DNA of 64,000 nt from Janthinobacterium sp. 17J80-10 (GCF_004114795.1 NZ_CP035311.1:3348001-3412000), one strand, 5' to 3'. Shown: positions 36,379 to 45,271, numbered from the stretch's first letter. The notes: generated by a model not told the origin, from the sequence alone. Numbers and translations: made by a program.

Positions 36379-37858
36379 TAGTCTTCTCCATTTCGACGAT
36401 GCCTGATAACCGGCGGACGATTTTGCCAGATACTATTCTTTGCCAAAGCGCTGATAATTCTTCTTTCAAGGGATGCTTGAAATAGAAAACACAGACGAGC
36501 CACACGCTTCCCATACTAATGATCGCCAGCGACAAGCGAAGAAAATCCGGCCACGTGACTGGCATGGCATATTTCAAAAACAACGTTACCGCCAAACAGG
36601 AAAATCCCACCTTAAAACTTACCGCATGCGCTGCAATGGACATCCGCAGGGTATAGCCCAAATAGCGTGCCATCAGCATTGCAGCCACTGGCGTCGTAAG
36701 CAAATCAGCCAGACATAGTCCCAACGCGAAAGATGTGATGTCCCGCGCACCAAAAGCATAAATAAGTGCAATCCTCGCCAGCGTACCCAGTCCCGAATAA
36801 ATGATCGACAAGTAAGGCCTGCCGATCGCGGTCAAGGCAGTCTGGCATAACGAGTAACCGATACGTGCTGCGCTTGCCAGAGAAAGAATAATCACTAAGG
36901 GTGCTGCTTCGAGCCAGCTCTTTCCATAAAGCGTGAGGATAATTTCTTCTGCAAAAATTCCGATCAAAATAAATGCTGGCCAAGCGATACCAGTCAAATA
37001 GCTTGTCGATTTAGCGAGGATAGGGCCCAATGAAACCTGGGCATGATGATTTTTTGCGATGTAAGGTAAGGCATTGTAATTGACAGTAGGGCCGGCAATC
37101 TGCACGAAGATGCCGACAAGGCCATTCGCGCGACTGAAAAGCCCGACGCTATGCGCGCCGCTGGACTTGCCTAACACAAGGTCAGGAATGGAATTGTATG
37201 CCTGCTCCACTAAGCGACCAATAATCGAGCCGCCGCCAAACTGTATGGGTTTAGCCCAGCCGCGGAAAGTGGGAATGAATGAAATACCTTTAGGTCGCAG
37301 CGGGATATAAATCAGGATCGTAACCGCAATATTCACTACATTTGCCCAAGCCAACGCCATGTAACTAAAGCCCATCGACGCGAGCGAAATGCATGTTACT
37401 GCGTAGGCAATAGTACTTAAAATGTTGACGACCGCCTGCTTTTCCGCCTGCAAATCGCGTGACAACAGTGCATAAAAAAATGAAGCGAAGGGGAGCAATA
37501 CGAAACTTATCGTCAAGGTGCGCATGACGGAACCAATGCCCGGCTGTGCATAAAAAGCTGCGACAAAATCGCTTGCAAAGTAGATTAATGTAGCGATCAA
37601 CCAGGATGCTGTGACCAGCAAGCCCATTGCTGAACGCATTTTTTCCGGCGTCAAATCTTTTTCTTGTTGCAAATAATTTGAAACACCAAAATCTCGGAAC
37701 ACATGAAATATTCCGATGAATACTGCGGTGATCGAAAAAATTCCTACCTCTGCCGGAGTCAACAGACGGGAAAGAATGACTGTGACGCCAAACTGCATTG
37801 CAGTTGCAGAGTTTGACGATAAAAAAGTGACGATTAAGGAGCGACGCAGTCGAGTCAT
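36371..37858 (-). CDS. Wzx-type oligosaccharide flippase (MOP superfamily)
   Basis: A 495-aa protein with about 12-14 membrane helices, opening MTRLRRSLIVTFLSSNSATAMQFGVTVILSRLLTPAEVGIFSITAVFIGIFHVFRDFGVSNYLQQEKDLTPEKMRSAMGL, typical of WzxC-like polysaccharide transporters. It should flip the lipid-linked repeat unit across the inner membrane, supplying the step otherwise missing from the locus. The gene is AT-richer than the XrtA core. No second flippase is visible in the window. Confidence 0.92.
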   Translation of the reverse strand: MTRLRRSLIVTFLSSNSATAMQFGVTVILSRLLTPAEVGIFSITAVFIGIFHVFRDFGVSNYLQQEKDLTPEKMRSAMGLLVTASWLIATLIYFASDFVAAFYAQPGIGSVMRTLTISFVLLPFASFFYALLSRDLQAEKQAVVNILSTIAYAVTCISLASMGFSYMALAWANVVNIAVTILIYIPLRPKGISFIPTFRGWAKPIQFGGGSIIGRLVEQAYNSIPDLVLGKSSGAHSVGLFSRANGLVGIFVQIAGPTVNYNALPYIAKNHHAQVSLGPILAKSTSYLTGIAWPAFILIGIFAEEIILTLYGKSWLEAAPLVIILSLASAARIGYSLCQTALTAIGRPYLSIIYSGLGTLARIALIYAFGARDITSFALGLCLADLLTTPVAAMLMARYLGYTLRMSIAAHAVSFKVGFSCLAVTLFLKYAMPVTWPDFLRLSLAIISMGSVWLVCVFYFKHPLKEELSALWQRIVSGKIVRRLSGIVEMEKTNG

Positions 37859-37996
37859 TGGCGAGGATAAAGATTTTTACTTACCTGCATGCCACAATTG
37901 TCTCACTGTTAGTAGTGAATTGATATGACCGTCAAGCAGAATTGCCCAAGGAAAAACACATAATTACCTGATGGCAATGTTCAAACAGAAAGTTGC

Positions 37997-38032
37997 CGGT
38001 TCCGTGACTTCCTGCAAGAAGTCACGGAACCG
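37997..38032 (-). terminator. Perfect 15-bp hairpin after the large lipoprotein gene
   Basis: CGGTTCCGTGACTTC (37997-38011) pairs perfectly with GAAGTCACGGAACCG (38018-38032) around a 6-base loop. It begins 5 bases beyond the stop of the minus-strand gene at 38038. Read on the minus strand it lacks a strong T tract (GCAACTTTCTGTTTG follows), so it may be a poor terminator or a 3'-end stabiliser. Confidence 0.6.
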
Positions 38033-38037
38033 TTCAA

Positions 38038-40242
38038 TTAGCGGGGAATGATGGCGAATTGCGGTTCAGTCGGATAGTCGGCCTTGAGCTGGCGCTGGTC
38101 GAAGAGATTCCAGGCATTGGCGGCGTTCGCAATCCCGGAATCCTTTGCATAGGCGAGTGCCGGCTGCATGTTGGCAGGGAAGCCTGTGGGCGAAGTCGGA
38201 TAGCCGACCATGGCACCTGCCACCATCGGCGTTGCGGTGTCGGTTTGCAAGATGCTTGCCATGGCGGCACTGCCGCACGCCGTTGCCAGCAAGGCTACGC
38301 TATTGGACGCTTGATATATCTGGGCAAACGAGGCATACAGCGGGCTTGCGTTAGTCGCCCGCAAATTAACTGTATAGGCCGAGCCCAGCACCCAGCAATA
38401 GCCCGGCGCTGTCATGCGCCCTACCGGAAACTTCGCTTTCCAGGCCAGCAAGGCCGGCGCACCTGCAAATCCACGTTCTGCCGCACGACCAATCACGGAG
38501 GTGAAGAAGTCATCCTGCCAGGGCGCGATGCCCGTTTCGCTATTGTAGGAATACGCATATCCGTTGGTCAGGACGCCAAAAGGATTCGCCCCCGCGTTGT
38601 TGGTGTAAGTGCTGTTATACCAGGCAATGTTGGCATTCAAAATGCTCGCAAAATGGGCTTTCATGGGATCGGCATCCGGCAGGATATACGCTGCATCTGC
38701 AATGTTGCGCAAGCTCCAGGCCTGTCCCCTGACCTGGTCCGAATGCACCAGGCCATTGCCGAAGTCACGATAAACAGGATTGCCGGCACCGACATTCCAC
38801 ATCGAATAAAACTGCAACTCTTCCAGATAATAGTGTTCCCCGGTCAACAGGTAAGGAAGATAATTGAACGCAGGCTGATGCGACGTATCCACCACATTCG
38901 TGTTGTTGCACACCGTTGAGCAATTCGGCATGGCTTCCTGCCGGCTGGCAGTCGCATTGTAGGAATCTGCCGAGGCCGGATACAGCGTCATATTCGGATA
39001 ATCCACCAGGCTGATGGGACGGCCGGTGACCTTGTCGCGATAATGCGTCGGCCAGCTGCCCGACAGGTCGCCCATGGCCAGGGTCACGTCCTTGGCGCGC
39101 TTGTCCATGCTCAAGATCGTCATGGCGCCCCAACCTGGATTGAGGCCGATGTCTGGACGTCCTCCAGTATTAGGCATATAAGCCGTGGCAATCCCGTTAC
39201 CCATCGGCCCATTCGGGGCCGCGTCGAAAATACTTTTCAGGTTCGCCAGGGCAGCCTGGGACACAGTCACGCTCTGGTCGTAGTTGGGCACGGCGCGCGA
39301 GCCGATCAGATAAGCAGTATGGTGCTTGAGATGCGCCTGCGGGGCAGTTCCCCACCAGAACGACTTGCGCCAGCGCGCATGGTGGTAATGCGTCAGCGCA
39401 TTTTGCGAATACACAGCCTGGCCGCCGACATTCACCTGCACGTTGTAGGTAAAGTCTTGCGGACCCGGCTCGTAAGCCCAGCCATTCTCGACAATCACAT
39501 CGACCTTGGCCTTGTCGTGGCCGGCGTAGGAGCGAATCGCGAAGCGCGCGCTCAGGTGCGGATGTTCCACGCCCCCTGCCGTCTTCAATGGCGCCGAAAC
39601 CAGCCATTCATTGACCACAGGGCCGGAAAGCCATTTTGGTGGCGTACCGCTGCCAAGCAAAGTCTCGGCAGACACGCTGTAAGGAACCCCGCCAACGGTG
39701 ACAGTCACGCTGGCAGTAAATCCGTTCCCCAGCAATTCGCTCAGGGCATTCGATGGCGGCGCCCCTGAAGAAGTCGCCACGCTGGAGAGAGATAACGTCT
39801 TGTTTTGTCCGGCATTAATTTGCGGCAAAACTGCGGAGATGACTGCATGGCGCAACGAGCCGTCTGTATGCCGCGCTTTTGCGTCGATTTGCAGGGTCAA
39901 TGGAACGCCATCCAGGTTGCCAGTGACAGTCTGCCCTGAGGGAACGTCACCCACGGCAAATACCTGTCCGAACGTCAGGGGCACGCTACTTTGTTGAACG
40001 CCGGCGAGGCTGCTTATATCCAGGACGGTAAGTGCACCGGGTGGCAAGGTCGTCGTCGTGGTTGGCCCGGCAACCGTCGTAGTCGTAGCAGCGGTCGAGG
40101 ATGTCGATGAACTTGCAGTTACCGAGGTTGAACCAGCATTCAAACTGACGGTTTGCCCTCCGCCTCCGCCACCACACGCAGTCAGTAATGTGACTCCAAT
40201 CAAGAGAACACCCAACGACATTGCCTTGGATAATTTAGCCAT
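38038..40242 (-). CDS. Large secreted lipoprotein of unknown function
   Basis: A 734-aa protein. The start MAKLSKAM is chosen because a GGAAGAAG ribosome site precedes it and a lipoprotein signal ends in LLTAC-GGGGGG. A Ser/Thr-rich linker follows (about 30-75). Then comes a domain with FAVGDVPSGQTVTGNLDGVPLTLQIDAKARHTDGSLRHAVISAVLP, reminiscent of the RIFT-barrel N-domain of YetA/exo-rhamnogalacturonan lyase-like proteins, and a long Trp/Tyr-rich C-terminal part that could be an alpha/alpha barrel. A carbohydrate-active role is possible but unproven. It follows the flippase gene on the same strand across 180 bases. I do not recognise a named family. Confidence 0.75.
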   Translation of the reverse strand: MAKLSKAMSLGVLLIGVTLLTACGGGGGGQTVSLNAGSTSVTASSSTSSTAATTTTVAGPTTTTTLPPGALTVLDISSLAGVQQSSVPLTFGQVFAVGDVPSGQTVTGNLDGVPLTLQIDAKARHTDGSLRHAVISAVLPQINAGQNKTLSLSSVATSSGAPPSNALSELLGNGFTASVTVTVGGVPYSVSAETLLGSGTPPKWLSGPVVNEWLVSAPLKTAGGVEHPHLSARFAIRSYAGHDKAKVDVIVENGWAYEPGPQDFTYNVQVNVGGQAVYSQNALTHYHHARWRKSFWWGTAPQAHLKHHTAYLIGSRAVPNYDQSVTVSQAALANLKSIFDAAPNGPMGNGIATAYMPNTGGRPDIGLNPGWGAMTILSMDKRAKDVTLAMGDLSGSWPTHYRDKVTGRPISLVDYPNMTLYPASADSYNATASRQEAMPNCSTVCNNTNVVDTSHQPAFNYLPYLLTGEHYYLEELQFYSMWNVGAGNPVYRDFGNGLVHSDQVRGQAWSLRNIADAAYILPDADPMKAHFASILNANIAWYNSTYTNNAGANPFGVLTNGYAYSYNSETGIAPWQDDFFTSVIGRAAERGFAGAPALLAWKAKFPVGRMTAPGYCWVLGSAYTVNLRATNASPLYASFAQIYQASNSVALLATACGSAAMASILQTDTATPMVAGAMVGYPTSPTGFPANMQPALAYAKDSGIANAANAWNLFDQRQLKADYPTEPQFAIIPR

Positions 40243-40535
40243 TATTCTTCTTCCGCGCCCGATTATTTCTATGAAACAATTATTTACATTTCCCAAGTGA
40301 AATATAACATAGGCAAGTTTTTCACATAAAAAATATTTCCGTAAGAGATTGATTTCATTGCCATAAATCAACATTTGTCGCAAACAACACACTTGCCGAT
40401 GTAACGCCCTATTTCCACAACTTTTCCGCCAAAAATCGCCGTCTTGATACATTTGGTTGCATTCTTTACGAATTGAATATGGTCGATCGCAGGTGCGCGG
40501 TGTGTAATGAGTGCATTGCCACAGCGAGCCCGATC
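40243..40535. other. Divergent intergenic region
   Basis: 293 bases between the large lipoprotein gene (minus) and the glycine-zipper gene (plus). It contains copy 2 of the TTCCGTAAG element. In-frame upstream extensions of both genes run into it but lack ribosome sites and signal-peptide logic. Confidence 0.6.
40337..40359. promoter_or_regulatory. Candidate regulatory element, copy 2 (TTCCGTAAG-N2-ATTGATTT-N-ATT)
   Basis: It matches the element upstream of the PEP-CTERM sigma-54 promoter (2592-2614) at 20 of 23 bases, same spacing. It lies about 95 bases upstream of the large lipoprotein start. No sigma-54 promoter was found next to this copy on either strand. Confidence 0.35.
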
Positions 40536-41024
40536 ATGAAAAACATATCTATTCGTCTTATTGCCACACTCGCGACCAGCACAATGCTCGGAGCGTGTGC
40601 CAATACTGGCTACTCGAATCCTGCCGGGTCACAGCCATATCCTTCGACAGGCCAAAATTACCCCACGAGTTCCCAGCCGTATCAGGTTTCATATGGCACC
40701 GTGGAATCGATTCAATTGTCGCCGGCAACTGCCAGTCAGGGGGTTGGCGCAGGCGCTATTATTGGTGGTGTCGTCGGGGGTGTACTGGGTAACCAGGTTG
40801 GCAGCGGCAGTGGACGGACAGCTGCCACTGTGGCGGGTGCAGTCGGCGGCGCACTGGCCGGCAATGAAATTGAAAAACGCAGAGATGGCGTACAGCGCAA
40901 CCAATATCAGATCGGCGTGCGACTAGACAACGGCGCTTATCAAACGGTGGTTCAGGACAATATCTATGATCTGCAAGTCGGTGCCAGGGTCCGCATCCAG
41001 AACAACACCGCGTATCGTTATTGA
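40536..41024 (+). CDS. Glycine-zipper 2TM-domain lipoprotein (SlyB/Rcp-like)
   Basis: A 162-aa outer-membrane lipoprotein. The ATG at 40536 leads a signal ending in MLGAC. A Pro/Ser/Tyr/Gln-rich linker precedes VSYGTVESIQLSPATASQGVGAGAIIGGVVGGVLGNQVGSGSGRTAATVAGAVGGALAGNEIEKR, the classic glycine-zipper pair. A small C-terminal beta domain ends VRIQNNTAYRY. Homologues help envelope integrity. Longer in-frame starts upstream would bury the signal peptide and are rejected. Confidence 0.9.
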   Translation: MKNISIRLIATLATSTMLGACANTGYSNPAGSQPYPSTGQNYPTSSQPYQVSYGTVESIQLSPATASQGVGAGAIIGGVVGGVLGNQVGSGSGRTAATVAGAVGGALAGNEIEKRRDGVQRNQYQIGVRLDNGAYQTVVQDNIYDLQVGARVRIQNNTAYRY

Positions 41025-41032
41025 ACGATACG
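41011..41032 (+). other. Hairpin overlapping the glycine-zipper stop codon
   Basis: CGTATCGTT (41011-41019) pairs perfectly with AACGATACG (41024-41032) around ATTG; the TGA stop lies in the loop and right arm. No T tract follows. It may mark the 3' end of the mRNA. Confidence 0.4.
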
Positions 41033-41113
41033 TATGAGACAAGAGAAAAGACTGATCCCGCAAGCCGGGGGCATAAAACGGCCTGCGGAAACCACAACCA
41101 AGGTACCAGGCGC

Positions 41114-41446
41114 TCAGGAAGCCATGCTGGCAGCCCCATGTAGTGCGCTGACGGAGGGCGGTGCGGCTGATTTTGGTTTGCCCATGATGTCGCCAAAGCG
41201 ATATTTGGCCCTGCGGTCACCCAGCACTTGCCTTAATTCCCGAATGCTGCGCCCTGTCGTTTCATGCATGCGTATCAGAATCGAAGCGCTGACAGGCAAT
41301 CTGCCATGGCGTATTTTACTGATCAACGGCGGTCCGATTTGCAAAGTACGACATAATGCCGCATCGTTCTTGAGATGCATTTCCTTGATCAGCGTATCCA
41401 GCAAACGATTTGGCTGGTAACCATCTTGCAATTGCGTATCGCTCAT
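41114..41446 (-). CDS. Small HTH protein, paralogue 1
   Basis: A 110-aa protein. The ATG at 41446 is chosen for its GGGAG ribosome site. The core LKNDAALCRTLQIGPPLISKIRHGRLPVSASILIRMHETTGRSIRELRQVLGDRRAKYRF resembles an XRE-like helix-turn-helix followed by a conserved basic stretch. The C-terminal tail is low-complexity. It is strongly similar to the protein at 46541-46873 across the core. It is probably a DNA-binding regulator; targets are unknown. Confidence 0.75.
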   Translation of the reverse strand: MSDTQLQDGYQPNRLLDTLIKEMHLKNDAALCRTLQIGPPLISKIRHGRLPVSASILIRMHETTGRSIRELRQVLGDRRAKYRFGDIMGKPKSAAPPSVSALHGAASMAS

Positions 41447-41642
41447 GTCGTCTCCCATCAGGTTTCAAAGGTCCTTCATGCCCATAAAAGATGACCAGCT
41501 TGCAGTGGCGGAATTCCCGGCTTGATTTGTATGTATTTGCGCACCAACAAAAGCCGTTTCAATGCCGCTGGGGACATGTAATGAGCTTGTGAGTCATATT
41601 GGTTGCATGCATCGATTGCTCAAGAAAAAAGTCAGAGTTACG

Positions 41643-41903
41643 TCAAGAAACGTGCCGTTTTTGCGGGGCCACCTGACGGGAACGCAGGCGGCGTGAAAAT
41701 GCCGTGATAAACGCTGCATACTCATTCGAGCCCGGACGAATACCGGACTTGGCGGCCTTGGCCACCCCACTTTCAAAGGTATCCCCCAGATCGTAAGCTT
41801 GATCTCCCAGGGACCAGGCATGGCCATTGCTGGTAGCCGTTATTTCCGGGAACATGAATTTACCGAGGGTGGTGCCGGACAGCATCTGTTGTGGATGATC
41901 CAT
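41643..41903 (-). CDS. Small hypothetical protein
   Basis: An 86-aa protein starting MDHPQQMLSGTTLGKFMFPEITATSNGHAWSLGDQAYDLGDTFESGVAKAAKSG and ending in a basic segment (RRLRSRQVAPQKRHV). GGAG lies 8-9 bases before this ATG; the longer in-frame start is a TTG with no advantage. No signal peptide, membrane helix or known motif is seen. Confidence 0.45.
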   Translation of the reverse strand: MDHPQQMLSGTTLGKFMFPEITATSNGHAWSLGDQAYDLGDTFESGVAKAAKSGIRPGSNEYAAFITAFSRRLRSRQVAPQKRHVS

Positions 41904-42169
41904 CTTTGTCGACTCCAATTGTCATTAAGTGGGCTGGAATGCGTTGCGGCCTTAGACTGGTTACAAGGTACACGGCTGAAATACATTCTCTTCTGCATAG
42001 GATGGAACAGTTTGAATTTGGTCAAAATTTGTCTTGCGTACGTCATTCAGCCAAACTGCAGGCAGAGTAGTAATGGGTTACTCGACAAGGCTTCCCGACG
42101 TTATTCCTACTTGGCAATATTTGGAGTTGCAGATACCATGGTCTTCATCAAATCCGAGGGTAGCTCAAA

Positions 42170-42565
42170 ATGCAGGTGAAAATTCGCAACTCAGGCATGT
42201 GCCTGGCCATCATGCTGCTACTGACTACAGCCGCTATTCCTGCGGACGCTGCCAGCGAAGACAATACTGCGCTGGCGCGACGCTATCTGCGTTGTGCCGC
42301 TTTTTATGTATTTGGCAGTACCGGGGTGAAAAAACCGGAGTTAAAGCAAGAACTCCAGCATCTTGCCAACATCAGCCTTTACAGTGCCGAATTGTTGATG
42401 GAAAAAGACAAGCCGCTGGTTAAGAAGGAATTTGATATCGCACGCGAAAAATTTCTTGCCGAAACCTTGAGCGATGAAGTCAAGGCCGATACACGGGGAT
42501 TTTTACAATATATGGGTAACCACTGTAACGAATTACGAAAAACGCACACTGTGGCGATGCCATAA
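42170..42565 (+). CDS. Secreted small protein of unknown function
   Basis: A 131-aa protein with a signal peptide (MQVKIRNSGMCLAIMLLLTTAAIPADA, cut probably after AASE or ADA). The mature part is helical and charged and contains two Cys (RRYLRCAAFY and GNHCNELRK) that could pair. GAGGG lies about 9 bases before the ATG. The family is not recognised. Confidence 0.6.
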   Translation: MQVKIRNSGMCLAIMLLLTTAAIPADAASEDNTALARRYLRCAAFYVFGSTGVKKPELKQELQHLANISLYSAELLMEKDKPLVKKEFDIAREKFLAETLSDEVKADTRGFLQYMGNHCNELRKTHTVAMP

Positions 42566-42741
42566 TTGGGACATTCATAGGCGCAGAAGAATCCTGACCG
42601 CATGAGAATCTGGCGAGACACATTGAGGTGTAGTAGTGTCGACTTGATCGTACAGTAAGGCCATGCCAGAGCGGAATCACCAGAACACTGTGTGCCGTTG
42701 GGTGCGCGAGCAACTCCACAAGATTTGCCAGACACTCTAGC

Positions 42742-43944
42742 CTAGTCGCCGCCGGTACCGTTGAACCTGACAGGCCCGGTGGCGTCCGTCTCCTGCGCGC
42801 TCAAGGCCCGCTGGTGCCTGGAAAAAAAGTCCCACATCATGCGGCTCGCATCCGGGCCCAGACTATCGCTGAAATTTACCGCGTCATCGCCGCCGCTCCA
42901 GGCGTGACCAAGTTCGCCAACTTCGCAAATCTGCAGCAATTTCTTCTTGCCGCAGTAATACTCGTAAATCTTGCACGGCCGGCCTGAGCGCTGGCTCGCC
43001 AGCTTCTCCGAAATTTTTACCAGCATGTTTTCGCGGGGGTACCCGGCAAGATGATGAAGCTCACGGAATTGTTCGGCAAGTTGGGCAAGGTTGACCGGCC
43101 GCACGATGCTGTCTTCTTGCCCATGGATCAAAAATGCCGGCATGGCAGGCAAGTACACCTGCCGGGCGGCAGCTTGGCGGATAGTCTGGCGCAGGCTGTC
43201 TGCAGCGCCATTTTGCATGACAGAATAGCCTTCCATCGGGGTGTCGGCAGCGCCGAACACCGCACCGGAATGCATGCCGACCGCCGCAATCAAATGCGGA
43301 TGGTTCATGGCAATGATTTGTGCCATGGCAGCACCCGCCGAAATGCCAGCAACATAGATCCTGCTGCGATCCATGGCATATTGCTCTGCCACCTTCTGGA
43401 TGATCGCCACGACAGATTTGACTTCGGCGTCTCCCTCGCGCACTTCCTTCTTGTACCAGCGCCAGCATCGGCCGGCATTGCTGCTGGCAGCCTGCTCAGG
43501 ATAAAGAACGGCAAATCCCTTTTTGTCAGCCACCTGGTTCATGCGCGTACTTTGCGCGAATTGCCGGGCGGTCTGGGCGCAGCCATGCAGCATGACCACG
43601 AGCGGCAGGCGGGCGACATGCGGCGTCTCAGGCAGGTATAGCCAATAGTTCATGGTAGCGCCCGGCCGGCCACTCTCAAGAACACTCAAGGGATGGCTGA
43701 ATTTCAACCATTGGCCCGGGCCCTGCACGCTGCCTGCTTGCTGGTGCGAACGCCGCGTTGACGGTATGGATGGTGAAAGCGCGGACGACACGTTGACTGC
43801 CCGTGTTCGGCGCGGCCGAGGCGCACGACTTGTTGGTGGCTTGGCAAGCAAGAGTGTGGCAAGCTTGGTATTACGCTTGTTTTGCGTTTTGATCCAGCGC
43901 TGGACGCCTTGGCCCCATAGGCCTGTCAACTTTCTTAGTAACAT
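42742..43944 (-). CDS. PHB depolymerase family esterase
   Basis: A 400-aa alpha/beta hydrolase. A basic Ser/Arg-rich N-terminal region of about 95 residues precedes the catalytic domain. LPLVVMLHGCAQTARQFAQSTRMNQVADKKGFAVLYPEQ is the oxyanion region, YVAGISAGAAMAQIIAMNHPHL carries the nucleophile Ser, the Asp is in FLIHGQEDSIVRPVN, and the His is in GELGHAWSGG. This matches esterases of the PHB/feruloyl-esterase group. No clear signal peptide is seen, so the enzyme may be cytoplasmic. phaA and phaB at 57.6-59.7 kb show that the organism makes PHB precursors. Confidence 0.9.
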   Translation of the reverse strand: MLLRKLTGLWGQGVQRWIKTQNKRNTKLATLLLAKPPTSRAPRPRRTRAVNVSSALSPSIPSTRRSHQQAGSVQGPGQWLKFSHPLSVLESGRPGATMNYWLYLPETPHVARLPLVVMLHGCAQTARQFAQSTRMNQVADKKGFAVLYPEQAASSNAGRCWRWYKKEVREGDAEVKSVVAIIQKVAEQYAMDRSRIYVAGISAGAAMAQIIAMNHPHLIAAVGMHSGAVFGAADTPMEGYSVMQNGAADSLRQTIRQAAARQVYLPAMPAFLIHGQEDSIVRPVNLAQLAEQFRELHHLAGYPRENMLVKISEKLASQRSGRPCKIYEYYCGKKKLLQICEVGELGHAWSGGDDAVNFSDSLGPDASRMMWDFFSRHQRALSAQETDATGPVRFNGTGGD

Positions 43945-44088
43945 GCACTTTCACCTCAGACAATTTCAAATCATACCTCAGAGAAATTGTCTTCAACAGC
44001 ATCGGTGCAACATTCATTACGACATCATTGTGGTCCGTGGAAACTCTGACAAGGAACGCAGGCTTTTTCACCACACTTGGTAAAAAAC

Positions 44089-44772
44089 TTAAGATTTCGG
44101 CATTGCCAGATAATGTAAAAACCAGTCGGCGGCCTGCATTGCCACGCTTTCCAGGGTACCCGGCTCCTCGAACAAATGCGTAGCATCTGGAACGATGCGC
44201 AATTGTTTTTCACATCGCATGTGGCCATAGGCGATCCGGTTCAAAGCGATGACTGTATCGTCATTGCCGCCCACGAGCAAAAGCGTTGGGGCTTGTACCC
44301 GTTCCAGCGTACTGAGTCCCGCCAGGTCAGGCCGGCCGCCGCGGCTGACGACCGCCCTTACCCACTGTGGCAGTGTCGCGGCGACACGCAGTGCTGCAGC
44401 AGCACCCGTGCTGGCGCCGAACAAGCCGGTCGGGAGGGTGGCGAGTTCGCCCCCTGCCTGGCGCAGCCATGTCAACGCCGTTGCCAGGCGATGGGCCAGC
44501 AGTGAAATGTCGAAGCGGGTGTCATAGGTCCGGTCTTCGGCAACGGTCAAAAGATCCAGCAGCAAGGTCCCGAGCCCGGCCTGGCGCAAAACGGTGGCAA
44601 CATGATTATTGCGCGGGCTCAGGCGACTGCTGCCGCTGCCGTGTGCAAACAAGACGACGCCGCATGCATTGGCAGGAATCTCGAGCATGCCTTCCAGGGC
44701 CACGCCATCGGCAGCAATGCTGACCAACTCCTTGCTTTCTGGTGGCGACATTCGTGCTTTCGCCTGCAACAA
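44089..44772 (-). CDS. Alpha/beta hydrolase (dienelactone hydrolase-like)
   Basis: A 227-aa protein. Motifs are VVLFAHGSGSSRLSPRNNHVATVL (oxyanion turn), TGLFGASTGAAAALRVAATLP (nucleophile Ser in GASTG), PTLLLVGGNDDTVIALN (Asp) and PDATHLFEEPGTL (His). The likely start is this Met or the Met seven residues on (44751), which has a similar context. The substrate is unknown. Homologues are often encoded beside phosphoribosyltransferases in stress clusters, but no such partner is present here. Confidence 0.85.
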   Translation of the reverse strand: MLQAKARMSPPESKELVSIAADGVALEGMLEIPANACGVVLFAHGSGSSRLSPRNNHVATVLRQAGLGTLLLDLLTVAEDRTYDTRFDISLLAHRLATALTWLRQAGGELATLPTGLFGASTGAAAALRVAATLPQWVRAVVSRGGRPDLAGLSTLERVQAPTLLLVGGNDDTVIALNRIAYGHMRCEKQLRIVPDATHLFEEPGTLESVAMQAADWFLHYLAMPKS

Positions 44773-44847
44773 TGGAAATCAGTTTGACGAAGCGACAATC
44801 AGAAGGTTGCGCATCAGTTTCGGAAATTGCTCCCGGCAGACACCGGA

Positions 44848-45042
44848 TCAATGCGACTGAGATGCCGTTTCAGAGGGAAGATTTTCGGAAGGAGAATTTT
44901 CTGGGCTGCAATTTTGCAGACTGGGTTGCTGGCGGCGATCCAGTGCATCGCGCTGAACGGCGCGACGCTCGGTAACGCGCCGTTCTATGAATTTGTTTAA
45001 ATCATAGCTGGCAGCTTCAAAAAGCGAATCGGGGCGAGTCAT
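44848..45042 (-). CDS. Small hypothetical protein
   Basis: A 64-aa protein starting MTRPDSLFEAASYDLNKFIERRVTERRAVQRDALDRRQQP, followed by a Ser/Glu/Pro/Asn-rich tail. GGAGA precedes the ATG by about 9 bases; a TTG extension of 8 codons is less likely. The first 40 residues look like a charged amphipathic helix. No known family. Confidence 0.4.
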   Translation of the reverse strand: MTRPDSLFEAASYDLNKFIERRVTERRAVQRDALDRRQQPSLQNCSPENSPSENLPSETASQSH

Positions 45043-45271
45043 GAATCTTTCTCCAAATGTTTCCAAAATACAAAATTATGCACTGCCCTAAATCCATGCC
45101 TGTGCATAAGCTCACATCATGACTTGCATGGCCGCACGTGTTTTGACTAACGTCAATACTCGTAGATCCCGCTCCCTTAATGTAACTCCTTACCGAAAAA
45201 ATAGATTCTTTCCGGAATCATTCTCGTCGAACCCTCTGGTGATTTGCAGGATTTTTGTAAAGGATACGAAT

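Noticed and set aside
40243-40452. N-terminal extension of the large lipoprotein gene
   Set aside because: The frame is open, but the extension would bury a clear lipoprotein signal and lacks a ribosome site; the start at 40242 has both.
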